From NCBI GenBank assembly GCA_934466475.1, contig CAKSLI010000003.1, positions 62,001-126,000 of the forward strand: DNA of 64,000 bases. The letters are read 5' to 3'. This DNA comes from an uncultured Oscillospiraceae bacterium (lineage in GTDB: Bacteria; Bacillota; Clostridia; Oscillospirales; Ruminococcaceae). The position numbers were made by a program, and so were the translations under genes. The notes beneath the pieces were generated by a model that searched no databases, was not told where the DNA came from, and saw only the letters and a program-made list of their open reading frames with translations. Below, one piece after another: positions 42,751 to 50,768 of the stretch. Position 1 is the stretch's first letter, and the number at the start of each line of letters is the position of its first letter.

Positions 42751-44547
42751 TCACTTCATGAGTTCTTCCATTTCATCTACGAGCTCGCCGAACAGCTTCA
42801 GCGCGTCTGTAACCGGCTTCGTGGAGGTCATATCAACGCCCGCGCCCTTTAACAGCGAAATGGGATCCTTGGAGCAGCCGCCGCTCAGGAATCCGATATA
42901 ATCCTTTACGGCAGGCTCACCCTCTCTGAGAATACGCTGGCTCAGCGCAATGGCGGCAGAGAATCCTGTCGCATACTGGTAAACATAATAGTTGTAATAG
43001 AAATGCGGGATTCGCGCCCACTCCATGTCGAGCTCGTGGTCGATGATTATATCCTCGCCGTAATAGAGCAGGTTCAGCTTTCTGTAAAGCTCGCAGAGGA
43101 CGTCTGCCGTCAGGCTCTCGCCGTTTTCGGACATCTCGTTGATCTTCAGCTCGAATTCAGCGAACATGGTCTGGCGGTAAAGCGTGGTGCGGAACTGCTC
43201 CAGGAAGTAATTTATGAGATAAGCGCGGCGCTTCTTGTCGGTAGTGGTTTTCAGCAGGTGCTGCATGAGCAGGCTCTCGTTACAGGTGGAAGCCACCTCG
43301 GCAACGAAAATCACGTAATCCGCGTAAACCACCGGCTGATTCTTGTTGGACAGGTAGGAATGGATAGCGTGGCCCATTTCATGCGCCAGCGTGAACTCGC
43401 TGTCGAGAGTATCCTTGTGGTTAAGCAGTACATACGGGTGAACCCTTGCTCCCGCGGAATACGCGCCGCTGCGCTTGCCCTCGTTCTCGTAAACGTCTAT
43501 CCAGCGGTTGTCTATGCCCTCCTTGAAGATAGCGCGGTAATCCTCGCCCATAGGCGCAAGAGAGTCGTAGACCTCCTGCTTTGCCTGCTCAAACGGTATC
43601 TTAACTTCGATATCGCTGACAATGGGAGCGTACAGGTCGTATGCGTGGAGCTCGTCAACGCCGAGCAGCTTCTTGCGGAGCTTCACATACTTGTACATAT
43701 AGTGCATATTCTCGTGGACTGCCTCGATAAGCTGCTTGTAAACCTCCACCGGGACCTCGTTGCCGTCCAGCGCCGCCTGAAGGGAGTTGTCGTACTTCCT
43801 TGCCCGCGCGCGGAATGTCAGGCACTTGACCTGGGAAGCCAGCACTGCCGCGGAGGTATTCTTGAAGCCCTCGTATACTCCGTAAAGGCTTTCGAACGCG
43901 GATTTTCTGAGCTCGCGGTCAGTGGAGTGCATAAGCGGGATATAGCTCCCGTGAGTTACCTGGTGCTTGTTGCCGTCCTTGTCAGCCGCGTCCGGGAATT
44001 TAAGGTCAGCGTCATTGAACATGGAGAATATCGTGTCCGGGGAACCCGTCATCTCGCCGGTGAGCGCCATTATGCGCTCCTCAGCCTCGGAGAGGACGTG
44101 CGCCCTTCTGCGGCGCACCCTGTCGATGCACAGACGGTAGAGCTCCATTCCGGGCTGTTCCTTAAAGAAGCGCTCCATGGTGTCATCGTCTATCGAAAGT
44201 ATCTCCGGAGTAACGAACGCGGAGGCTCCGGATATCTCAACGAACAGCATTTCAAGGCGGCTCACCATATCCTGGTACTTGGATTCGCGCGTGTCCTCGT
44301 CATTCCTGCGCTGGGCGTAATTTATCAGGGATTCCAGAACGACTGTCATGTCATCGTCAGTTCTGAGGTATTCCAGCAGCTTCGCTGAATCAGTGCAAAG
44401 CTGTCCCTTATATCCGGATACGATTTCAGCAAAGCCCTTCGCCCTGGCGAAATCCTGCTCCCACGCCTCGTCTGTGGGATAGATGTCCTCGATTGCCCAC
44501 TTGTCTTCAGCGGGAATGTCCTTTCTCTGGGGGATTCTTTCTGACAT
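42751..44547 (-). CDS. pepF: Oligoendopeptidase F (M3 zinc peptidase)
   Basis: A 598-residue cytosolic metallopeptidase of normal family length. The zinc motif H389-E-M-G-H (LAHEMGHAIHSY) and the downstream Glu in EVASTCNESLLMQHLL are present, with family blocks SGAYSAG and YYNYYVYQYATGFSAA. It degrades peptides of about 7-17 residues. The gene follows the small membrane protein by 22 bases. Confidence 0.95.
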   Translation of the reverse strand: MSERIPQRKDIPAEDKWAIEDIYPTDEAWEQDFARAKGFAEIVSGYKGQLCTDSAKLLEYLRTDDDMTVVLESLINYAQRRNDEDTRESKYQDMVSRLEMLFVEISGASAFVTPEILSIDDDTMERFFKEQPGMELYRLCIDRVRRRRAHVLSEAEERIMALTGEMTGSPDTIFSMFNDADLKFPDAADKDGNKHQVTHGSYIPLMHSTDRELRKSAFESLYGVYEGFKNTSAAVLASQVKCLTFRARARKYDNSLQAALDGNEVPVEVYKQLIEAVHENMHYMYKYVKLRKKLLGVDELHAYDLYAPIVSDIEVKIPFEQAKQEVYDSLAPMGEDYRAIFKEGIDNRWIDVYENEGKRSGAYSAGARVHPYVLLNHKDTLDSEFTLAHEMGHAIHSYLSNKNQPVVYADYVIFVAEVASTCNESLLMQHLLKTTTDKKRRAYLINYFLEQFRTTLYRQTMFAEFELKINEMSENGESLTADVLCELYRKLNLLYYGEDIIIDHELDMEWARIPHFYYNYYVYQYATGFSAAIALSQRILREGEPAVKDYIGFLSGGCSKDPISLLKGAGVDMTSTKPVTDALKLFGELVDEMEELMK

Positions 44548-44569
44548 ATCAAAACTCCTATCTAAAAAA

Positions 44570-45127
44570 TCATTTCATTCTTTTGGAAATCTTGGGCTTG
44601 AGCACCTTTTCATAGAACGGGTAAAACAGCCCGAGGAAGACGTCGTAAAGCACGAACGCAACGGCACCTAGTCCAAGAAGCACCCACTGTCCGTACTGTC
44701 CGAATTCTCCCATATCCTCAAGCAGCTGTGACATTCCGAACAGGTATATCAGCACGAAATAGCAGGAAACTGCGGCAGCCGCGTATATTCCGAGCTTCGC
44801 CGCCCAGCGCAGCACGAACACCTTTATTTTTACAAGGTACTGCCGTACTATCGGGTACCAGCCGAGCAGGAATACGAACATCATGCTCGCCTCGTAATTT
44901 GCGGTGAACAGCATGGTAAGCAGCCCGACAGCCGCGTAGCTCACCAGACCGTACCTCACTCCGAGCCGCTCCCTTATCACCCATATCAGCACGCCTGCGA
45001 CAGCGGGGCTGACGTATTCGAAGCTGGGTATCATTCCCAGGCAGAACATCAGGGCGAGAGCCAGGCCGCTCATTATACCGCACAGCGACACGATATAGGC
45101 GATGCCGGGAGTCTGTTTCTCAGCCAT
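44570..45127 (-). CDS. Small integral membrane protein of unknown function
   Basis: A 185-residue protein with five or six membrane helices and a basic C-terminal tail (KVLKPKISKRMK). The N-terminal half (ALMFCLGMIPSFEYVSPAVAGVL) resembles the core of ECF-type or YybS-like membrane proteins, but I cannot place it firmly. It overlaps tyrA by eight bases and precedes pepF, so it is part of that operon. No catalytic motif is seen. Confidence 0.7.
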   Translation of the reverse strand: MAEKQTPGIAYIVSLCGIMSGLALALMFCLGMIPSFEYVSPAVAGVLIWVIRERLGVRYGLVSYAAVGLLTMLFTANYEASMMFVFLLGWYPIVRQYLVKIKVFVLRWAAKLGIYAAAAVSCYFVLIYLFGMSQLLEDMGEFGQYGQWVLLGLGAVAFVLYDVFLGLFYPFYEKVLKPKISKRMK

Positions 45128-45983
45128 TCAGCGCCTTCTCCTGACCGTAGTATTTCATGCTTTCTTCCTTGCGCTCCCTGCCGACCTTCAGCAGTTCCTT
45201 CAGCCGCGGCTTGTCATCGTCAACCATTGCGTCACGGTATTCCGTGAGCTTTTCGATTATCGTGTTTATCTCGAACAGAAGCGCGTCCTTGTTGCACAGG
45301 AACAGGCTGGACCACATCTCCTCGTTGAGCTTTGCGACTCTTGTGAGATCAAGGAAGCTTCCGGCGGAGAAACCGTCCGCGCGCAGGAGGGACGGGCTCT
45401 TGACGTAGGCGTTGGAAACAACGTGCGCAAGCTGCGAGGTAAACGCAATGTTGGTGTCATGCTGCTCCGGGGTGGCTATTACGACCTGACCGAAGCCCAT
45501 GCAGCTTCCCAGCGTGGAAATAAGGTCTATCGCGATCTGCGGAGTGCTCTCAGTCGGGGTCAGGATGTAGCTTGCCTTGACGAACATATCCGCCTTGGAG
45601 TAATCAAATCCGGAGTTTTCCGTACCAGCCATCGGGTGCGTTCCTAGGAAGTAAACTCCCTTTTCGTCAAGAACCGGCGTACAGCCGTGGACTACATAGC
45701 CCTTTACGCCGCCGACATCAATTACGATAGAGCCCTTGCGGAACCTGTCGGCGTTGCGCTTTACGAATTCCACCGTCGGAACCGGGTAGAGTGCGATTAT
45801 CGTGAGATTAGCCTCGCCTAAGCGGCTCTCGTCGATCTCCTCGTCAATGGCGCCCTGCTCCAGCGCCTTGCGGACCGTTTCCCTGTCGGTGTCTATGCCC
45901 ATGATATGGTGGAACGTGTTCGCCTTGAGCGCCTTGCAGAACGAACCGCCGATCAATCCGAGACCTACTACTGCTATATTCAT
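45120..45983 (-). CDS. tyrA: Prephenate dehydrogenase
   Basis: A 287-residue NAD(P)-dependent enzyme: Rossmann loop GLGLIGGS (7-14), DVGGVKGYV, and the active-site HPMAGTENSGF block with the catalytic His. There is no ACT regulatory domain (many Gram-positive TyrA have one), so tyrosine feedback may be weaker. It converts prephenate to 4-hydroxyphenylpyruvate for tyrosine synthesis. First gene of a four-gene operon from the promoter at 46025-46053. Confidence 0.94.
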   Translation of the reverse strand: MNIAVVGLGLIGGSFCKALKANTFHHIMGIDTDRETVRKALEQGAIDEEIDESRLGEANLTIIALYPVPTVEFVKRNADRFRKGSIVIDVGGVKGYVVHGCTPVLDEKGVYFLGTHPMAGTENSGFDYSKADMFVKASYILTPTESTPQIAIDLISTLGSCMGFGQVVIATPEQHDTNIAFTSQLAHVVSNAYVKSPSLLRADGFSAGSFLDLTRVAKLNEEMWSSLFLCNKDALLFEINTIIEKLTEYRDAMVDDDKPRLKELLKVGRERKEESMKYYGQEKALNG

Positions 45984-46024
45984 TTTATTATGTCCTTTCA
46001 GGGGGGTATATTTTTACAGAATAT

Positions 46025-46053
46025 ATTTTACCACAATTCCGGAAAAATTTCAA
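46025..46053 (-). promoter_or_regulatory. Promoter of the tyrA operon
   Basis: TTGAAA (46053-46048), 17-base spacer, TAAAAT (46030-46025), about 40 bases before the ATG. It begins only about 18 bases after the terminator hairpin of the upstream region. Confidence 0.75.
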
Positions 46054-46071
46054 CCACTTTCAATAAAAAAG

Positions 46072-46340
46072 CGGTACGCATAACTGCGTACCGCCCAACT
46101 TGTCGAAAAAGTAAATTTTGCCCGCGAAGCGGGCTTTGAAATTCATTTTTTGACCCAGCTCTGCCGGGTCAAAAAATACTTTTATCCCAGCAAGTGTCTA
46201 AGCGACGGCTTCGCCTTACGCAGAATTATCAGCGTAGCTGATAATGAGTGCGCGCGGAAGCGAAGCTGGGGACTTGGGCAAAGCCCAAAGTCCAGGGATT
46301 TTTCGACGATCTCAAACGGTACGCATAACTGCGTACCGCC
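46072..46340. repeat. Palindromic intergenic cassette 1, flanked by a duplicated terminator hairpin
   Basis: A 221-base cassette (46096-46316) lies between two identical 24-base copies of a hairpin CGGTACGC-ATAACT-GCGTACCG (46072-46095 and 46317-46340). The left copy is followed, on the minus strand, by the TTTTTTATT tract of a real terminator; the right copy, next to the phosphoesterase gene, has lost it. The cassette starts and ends near TCGAAAAA/TTTTTCGA and holds stems CCCGC/GCGGG, TTTTTTGACCC/GGGTCAAAAAA (46146-46176) and ATTATCAGC/GCTGATAAT (46225-46245). A related cassette is at 47606-47855. This fills most of the 364-base gap. Confidence 0.85.
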
Positions 46341-46347
46341 TGTAAAT

Positions 46348-47385
46348 TTACTCCAGATCCATGGTATCGGTGCTTTCCTCTACCGGAATTTCCTTCGGCT
46401 CCTCCGCCTTGGGACGGAGTCCGTCAATCACGTCAAGGAACAGGTTCTGTATAACCCGGTTGAACTCGATGCTTATATCCAGTATCCTGCTTTCCTCTGC
46501 GAAGCCGCCTGCCATGGAACGGTGACCGCCGCCGGAGCCAACGTCCTTTAGCGCCTCCGCCGCGATAGTTCCCGCATTCAGCTCGTCAAGCTCGGAACGT
46601 ATCGAAAACTTGAATCCTTTTTCCCGGCGGGAATAAACCACCGCGAATGTCACAACGTCAAGGTTCAGGATAAAGTCTGAAATAGTCGCCACGAAAGCGT
46701 CCGCACAGGGGAAGTTCAGGAATGCAAACGCTACGCCGTTGTAAATATCGATGTTCTTCATCGCGTCAACAAACGCTTCCAGTTCGTCATACTGGATAAC
46801 CCCGGACTGGAACTTACGGATAAGCTGATTGTCCGCCCGCGGGAAAAGATACCGGTAGACCTCGATATCAAGCTCCGTCACGCCGCGCGTGAAATCCGCC
46901 GTATCCATTTTAAGTCCATACAGCAGAGCTGTTGCAACGTCCTGCGGCATATCCATTTTATAGGACATATAGTAATCCGCGATAAGCGTTGCGCAGCTGC
47001 CGACTATGCGAATATCCTTATACTTGTAGTCCGCCGGACAGAATGTTGGGTGGTGGTCGATACAGGCAACTTCATTCCCCACGAGATCAAGGATATTCGC
47101 GTTGCCCTTCTGGGAATCCACCGTTATGATGTAGTCCTCGCTGGTCATGTCGGTAAGGTCAGACGCCACGACCATGTTTATCCCGAACTCAGCAACCATA
47201 TTCGCAGTCGCAGTGCGCTCTATATTGCCGTGGTGGCAGATAGTGGTAGGTATCTTGAAGCGCTCCAGGAGCACCTGGAGTCCGTAAGCGCTGGCGATAG
47301 CGTCAGGGTCGGGAAAATTGTGGGTCTGTATAAAGACTCTGTGACCCTTCAGCAGGGTTATCAGCTCGCTAAGTTTCGGGGACAT
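46348..47385 (-). CDS. DHH/DHHA1 phosphoesterase, NrnA-like
   Basis: A 345-residue cytosolic protein. DHH motifs: FPDPDAIAS (D-x-D), ITVDSQ, DHHP, and the DHHA1 substrate motif GSGGGHRSMAGG. NrnA-like enzymes cut short RNA oligomers and dinucleotides such as pGpG or pApA, so it may finish cyclic-di-nucleotide breakdown. An Asp/Glu-rich tail of about 25 residues follows the DHHA1 domain. RBS AAGGAGG, ATG at 47385. Monocistronic. Confidence 0.9.
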   Translation of the reverse strand: MSPKLSELITLLKGHRVFIQTHNFPDPDAIASAYGLQVLLERFKIPTTICHHGNIERTATANMVAEFGINMVVASDLTDMTSEDYIITVDSQKGNANILDLVGNEVACIDHHPTFCPADYKYKDIRIVGSCATLIADYYMSYKMDMPQDVATALLYGLKMDTADFTRGVTELDIEVYRYLFPRADNQLIRKFQSGVIQYDELEAFVDAMKNIDIYNGVAFAFLNFPCADAFVATISDFILNLDVVTFAVVYSRREKGFKFSIRSELDELNAGTIAAEALKDVGSGGGHRSMAGGFAEESRILDISIEFNRVIQNLFLDVIDGLRPKAEEPKEIPVEESTDTMDLE

Positions 47386-47450
47386 CTCTGGTCCTCCTTA
47401 TTCTGTCAGGAAAATTCCGGCGGGGCATAGCTTTCCACACCATTGAATTT

Positions 47451-47479
47451 ATTTTACCACATTACCTAAAAAAAAGCAA
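47451..47479 (-). promoter_or_regulatory. Candidate promoter of the phosphoesterase gene
   Basis: TTGCTT (47479-47474), 17-base spacer, TAAAAT (47456-47451), about 65 bases before the ATG. Confidence 0.6.
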
Positions 47480-47530
47480 TAGTTTTTTCGCAGGATTTTC
47501 ACAAAATATTGTACATTTTTTATACAACAG

Positions 47531-47572
47531 GCGTTATGTAACGCAATTTATTACATATTGCGTGCATTACGC
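47531..47572. promoter_or_regulatory. Nested palindromes upstream of the phosphoesterase promoter
   Basis: GCGTTA-TG-TAACGC (47531-47544) is a dyad. Its right part ACGCAAT pairs with ATTGCGT (47557-47563) across nine bases, and GCGT/ACGC repeats at 47560-47572. It lies 50-100 bases upstream of the -35. A regulator site is possible; no regulator gene is adjacent. Confidence 0.4.
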
Positions 47573-47605
47573 GTCAGAAACATTGAAGGCAATTCAAATA
47601 CAGAA

Positions 47606-47855
47606 AAATCCCGGGCAGCATGCCGCCCGGGAATACATTTTATCGAAAAAATCGGTATTGCCCGCGAAGCGGGCTTTTGAAATCCGTTTTTTGCCTCAGC
47701 TTTGCCGAGGCAAAAAACACTTCTATCCCAGCAAGTGTGCGAATTATCAGCGCAGCTGATAATGAGTGCGCGCGGCTGGGATGTTCGGCGGAAAAGCCCC
47801 TTCAGGGGATTTTTCGACGTTCTCAAATCCCGGGCAGCATGCCGCCCGGGAATAC
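47606..47855. repeat. Palindromic intergenic cassette 2, flanked by a duplicated terminator hairpin
   Basis: A 188-base cassette (47637-47824) lies between two identical 31-base copies of a hairpin containing ATCCCGGGC-AGCAT-GCCGGG-type arms (47606-47636 and 47825-47855). The copy next to the kinase stop has no U tract; the far copy is followed by TTTTTCTG on the minus strand. It shares TCGAAAAA ends, CCCGC/GCGGG, ATTATCAGC/GCTGATAAT (47743-47763) and a stem TTTTTTGCCTC/GAGGCAAAAAA (47687-47717) with cassette 1. The last stem shows paired base changes between the two copies. Confidence 0.85.
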
Positions 47856-47857
47856 GC

Positions 47858-49948
47858 TTATTCGCTGAGTGGGAAGGTCAGCGTAACCTTGAACATATCG
47901 CCGTCAATGTCCAGCCTGAAGTCCCCGCCGCACGCCTGAGTGAACGCCTGCGCAATGGAAAGCCCCAGCCCGGAGCCCTCGCTGCTGCGCGATTTGTCCC
48001 CGCGGGCGAAACGCTCCAGTATCTCGTCAGCCGTGAAATTCATTTCATAGCCTGCAATGTTCCGGATAGTCATTACCGCCCTGCCGCCGGATTTTTCCAG
48101 AGAAAAATTGATCCTCGTTCCGGCAAGGGAGTATTTCAGCGCGTTGTCAAGGAGATTCTGGAGCACCCGGTACAGCCGCTTTCCGTCGCTTATCACCTCC
48201 ACCGGCGGTTCGCATATCTCGGTTTTCAACCCCAGCCCGGAAGCCTCGATTTTGTCCTGCATTTCCGCGAGAGTCTGGTTTGCAAGCCTTGTCAGGTCGA
48301 GCAGCTCGTGCTCCACCGTGATATCGCCGCTGGCGGTCTTGGCAAGCTCGAATACGTCTGCTACAATGGATCTCAGCCGCTCGGATTTGCTCTGGAGCAC
48401 CCCGATGTACTCCATGCACTGCGGCGGAAGCTCCTCCCTGGAAAGCAGGTCGATGTAGCTTATTATCGAGGTCAGCGGGGTTTTCAGGTCGTGGGACACG
48501 TTGGTTATGAGCTCGATTTTCGTGTGCTCCGCCCGGACCGCCTCGGAAATGCTCTTTTCATAGCTCTGCGACAGATTCGCCAGAAGCTCGGAGCTCCTGA
48601 GATACGGGGACTTCTTGCTGAGCTGCGGGGCGCTGTCGTACTTCCCCGCGCAGATATCGCGTATCTGCTGTTCAACGAGGGCTTCGTCCTTGTTTATAAG
48701 GTACCTGCCGTAGATGAATACTCCCAGCGCAACAAGCCACAGGAACAGCAGCGCTATCACAAATCCGATCAGGGATTCCGTATAATAATTGTAACGCTGG
48801 CTCTCAAACAGGATCGCCGCCGGAATAAGCAGCGCCGCGCTTACTGCCATGAACGTGATATCCATGCAGACCAGCTTCCGCGCGGCCCGGTCAGTGGAAT
48901 ACAGCTCGCCCGTGATGAGCTCCTTTATGAACCGGAAGAACCCGCGTATTCCGTGTCCGGAGAACTTCGCGCCCCTGCGGAGCATTTTCAGCAGCTTCCA
49001 GCACAGGAATCCCTCGGCGAACTCCCTGTTCTTTATCCGCCCGCAGACGCTGAGAATAAGCCACACGACCAGCGCCGTGAACAGGATGAATCCTGCCGCC
49101 ACGCCGGATATATTCATTATGGTTCTGAAATTTATATCAAACCCGAACTGAACATCGTAATCGAAATACGAAAAATCGGGCATAGCAAAGGTCATGAGAT
49201 AGGCATAAAATGCCGTCAGTCCGTAAATCACCTCATACGGCATGCGCAGCAGCAGGACCGGTCTTCTCACCGTCCCGTCAGGAGCCTCGCACAGCACTCG
49301 GCAGAGAAGCACCAGTGCGGCAAGCGCCAGCGCCGCAAGCGCCGCGGAAGTCGCCAGCATTATCCTCATGTTCTTCTGCGCGGTGTTCCAGACTGCCCGG
49401 TCGTATTCCACCTGTTCAACGCCCGGACCTGCCTGTATGGTACAGCCGAATGTGTCATACCATGTATTCAGTACGCCCTGCGGAACATTAACGCCGTCGG
49501 ACACGGTCACACAGGATAACTCTTCAGCTTCGTCCCGGACTGTGGACATGACTATATACGGCTCAACATCGTTTTCCACGTCAAATGCGGCGACTTTCCT
49601 GTACGTGGTCTTATCTCCGTAAAAGCTGTCGTATACAGGGATATTTCCGCCATCGCTGTGAATGTGATAATAATAGTCCGCCCGCTTGTCAGGCTCGGTT
49701 CCCATGCTGAGCTTTTCCGTGCGGTCAACTGCTTTGTTCATAACCGAATTCAGGATATTTTCATATCTTTTTGAATCGAAGTAATCCTCGTGCTCAAATA
49801 CATCGCGCCACAGACCGCTCTGACGGTAGCCGCACTCTGAAATGTACCCCGCCATTGCGCCGATTATCCCGGCGCACAGCATTATCACCGCCGTCAGCAG
49901 CGCCTTAAAGCCCCTGCTTCGGCTGAATCTTTTCCATTTTGTATCCAA
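47858..49948 (-). CDS. Multi-spanning sensor histidine kinase
   Basis: A 696-residue kinase with about seven membrane helices: one near residue 20, a 160-residue outside domain, then helices spread over about 195-420, and a HAMP-like linker. The kinase core has NVSHDLKTPLTSI (phosphoacceptor His about 484), NLLDNALKYS, and GSGLGLSIAQAF. The D-x-G box is atypical (RNIAGYEMNF). Its start is a TTG at 49948, 44 bases inside the regulator gene, with a close GGGGAA. VanS-like in the core. Signal unknown. Confidence 0.88.
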   Translation of the reverse strand: MDTKWKRFSRSRGFKALLTAVIMLCAGIIGAMAGYISECGYRQSGLWRDVFEHEDYFDSKRYENILNSVMNKAVDRTEKLSMGTEPDKRADYYYHIHSDGGNIPVYDSFYGDKTTYRKVAAFDVENDVEPYIVMSTVRDEAEELSCVTVSDGVNVPQGVLNTWYDTFGCTIQAGPGVEQVEYDRAVWNTAQKNMRIMLATSAALAALALAALVLLCRVLCEAPDGTVRRPVLLLRMPYEVIYGLTAFYAYLMTFAMPDFSYFDYDVQFGFDINFRTIMNISGVAAGFILFTALVVWLILSVCGRIKNREFAEGFLCWKLLKMLRRGAKFSGHGIRGFFRFIKELITGELYSTDRAARKLVCMDITFMAVSAALLIPAAILFESQRYNYYTESLIGFVIALLFLWLVALGVFIYGRYLINKDEALVEQQIRDICAGKYDSAPQLSKKSPYLRSSELLANLSQSYEKSISEAVRAEHTKIELITNVSHDLKTPLTSIISYIDLLSREELPPQCMEYIGVLQSKSERLRSIVADVFELAKTASGDITVEHELLDLTRLANQTLAEMQDKIEASGLGLKTEICEPPVEVISDGKRLYRVLQNLLDNALKYSLAGTRINFSLEKSGGRAVMTIRNIAGYEMNFTADEILERFARGDKSRSSEGSGLGLSIAQAFTQACGGDFRLDIDGDMFKVTLTFPLSE

Positions 49949-50621
49949 TTCCCCACACCACCTTTAAATATCTCGGCTCGTTCGGATCTATCTCGATCTT
50001 CTCGCGGATCCTGCGGATATGCACCATTATCGTGTTCTCCACGGAAAATGCCGTTTCGTTCCATACGCGTTCATAAATTTCCTCGGCAGAGAACACCCTG
50101 CCGGGCTTCGACATCAGCAGCTCCACTATGCTGTACTCCTTCGGCGTGAGCTTCACCGGCTCGCCGTCAACGTACAGCCTGCGCTCCTCCCGGCGCAGCG
50201 CAAGCCCGCCGAGAACTATGTCCGCGCCGCTCCTGTTGTTGTAATCTCCCAGCGACATGTAACGCCTGAGCTGCGATTTCACACGCGCTATAAGCTCCGC
50301 AGGCGAAAACGGCTTCGTGACGTAATCGTCCGCGCCGACTGAAAGCCCCAGTATCTTGTCGCTCTCCTCGGTCTTGGCGGAGAGCATTATCACCGGGATA
50401 TTCCGCTCGGAGCGTATCTTTATCGTGGCTGAGATACCGTCCATCTCCGGCATCATTATGTCGATGATCATGAGATGTATCTCGCCCTCCGTGAGCCGCT
50501 CGACCGCCTCCCTGCCGTTGTACGCCGGGACTGCCTCGATGCCCTCCCGCTCCAGCAGGCGGATTATCGCGGTGACGATCTCGCGGTCGTCATCGACAAC
50601 GAGTACACGCTGTTTGTCCAT
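49905..50621 (-). CDS. VanR/PhoB-like response regulator
   Basis: A 238-residue regulator. Receiver with DDDRE, Asp in MIIDIMMPEMDG (about 53), MLSAKTEESDKILGL and KPFSPAEL; C-terminal winged helix with LTPKEYSIVELLM and VENTIMVHIRRIREKI-type recognition helix. Coupled to the kinase gene by a 44-base overlap. RBS AAAGGAGG. Two copies of TCTTACAAAAA 23 bases apart lie in its upstream region and may be its own binding site. Confidence 0.94.
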   Translation of the reverse strand: MDKQRVLVVDDDREIVTAIIRLLEREGIEAVPAYNGREAVERLTEGEIHLMIIDIMMPEMDGISATIKIRSERNIPVIMLSAKTEESDKILGLSVGADDYVTKPFSPAELIARVKSQLRRYMSLGDYNNRSGADIVLGGLALRREERRLYVDGEPVKLTPKEYSIVELLMSKPGRVFSAEEIYERVWNETAFSVENTIMVHIRRIREKIEIDPNEPRYLKVVWGIGYKMEKIQPKQGL

Positions 50622-50666
50622 CGGACTACCTCCTTTTTCTTTGGTGATTTTATAATAACATGAAAT

Positions 50667-50700
50667 TCTTACAAAAAGTCTGCCATAAATCTTACAAAAA
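50667..50700. promoter_or_regulatory. Direct repeats between the regulator gene and the dehydrogenase gene
   Basis: TCTTACAAAAA occurs at 50667-50677 and 50690-50700, a 23-base period, about two helical turns, as for OmpR-type binding boxes. The 147-base gap serves two divergent genes. A minus-strand TATAAA-like -10 is at about 50648-50656; no clear plus-strand promoter is seen. Confidence 0.5.
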
Positions 50701-50768
50701 TCTTAAATCGCATAAATCGCGGCGCGTAGCAGAAAATAATAGCGAATAAATCGCAAGGAGCGCTGAAC

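Noticed and set aside
43003..44388. A 461-codon open frame on the plus strand
   Set aside because: Antisense shadow of pepF; the same holds for frames opposite GH2 (23888-25219), DUF815 (53431-54447) and dusB (54701-55720).
46072..46340. A CRISPR array or tandem repeat
   Set aside because: There are only two copies of each flanking hairpin, which differ between the two loci, with a palindromic cassette between them; there are no regular spacers or cas genes.
47702..49519. A 605-codon open frame on the plus strand
   Set aside because: It lies opposite the sensor kinase gene, has no ribosome site or family motif, and reflects G/C-biased third positions of the real gene.
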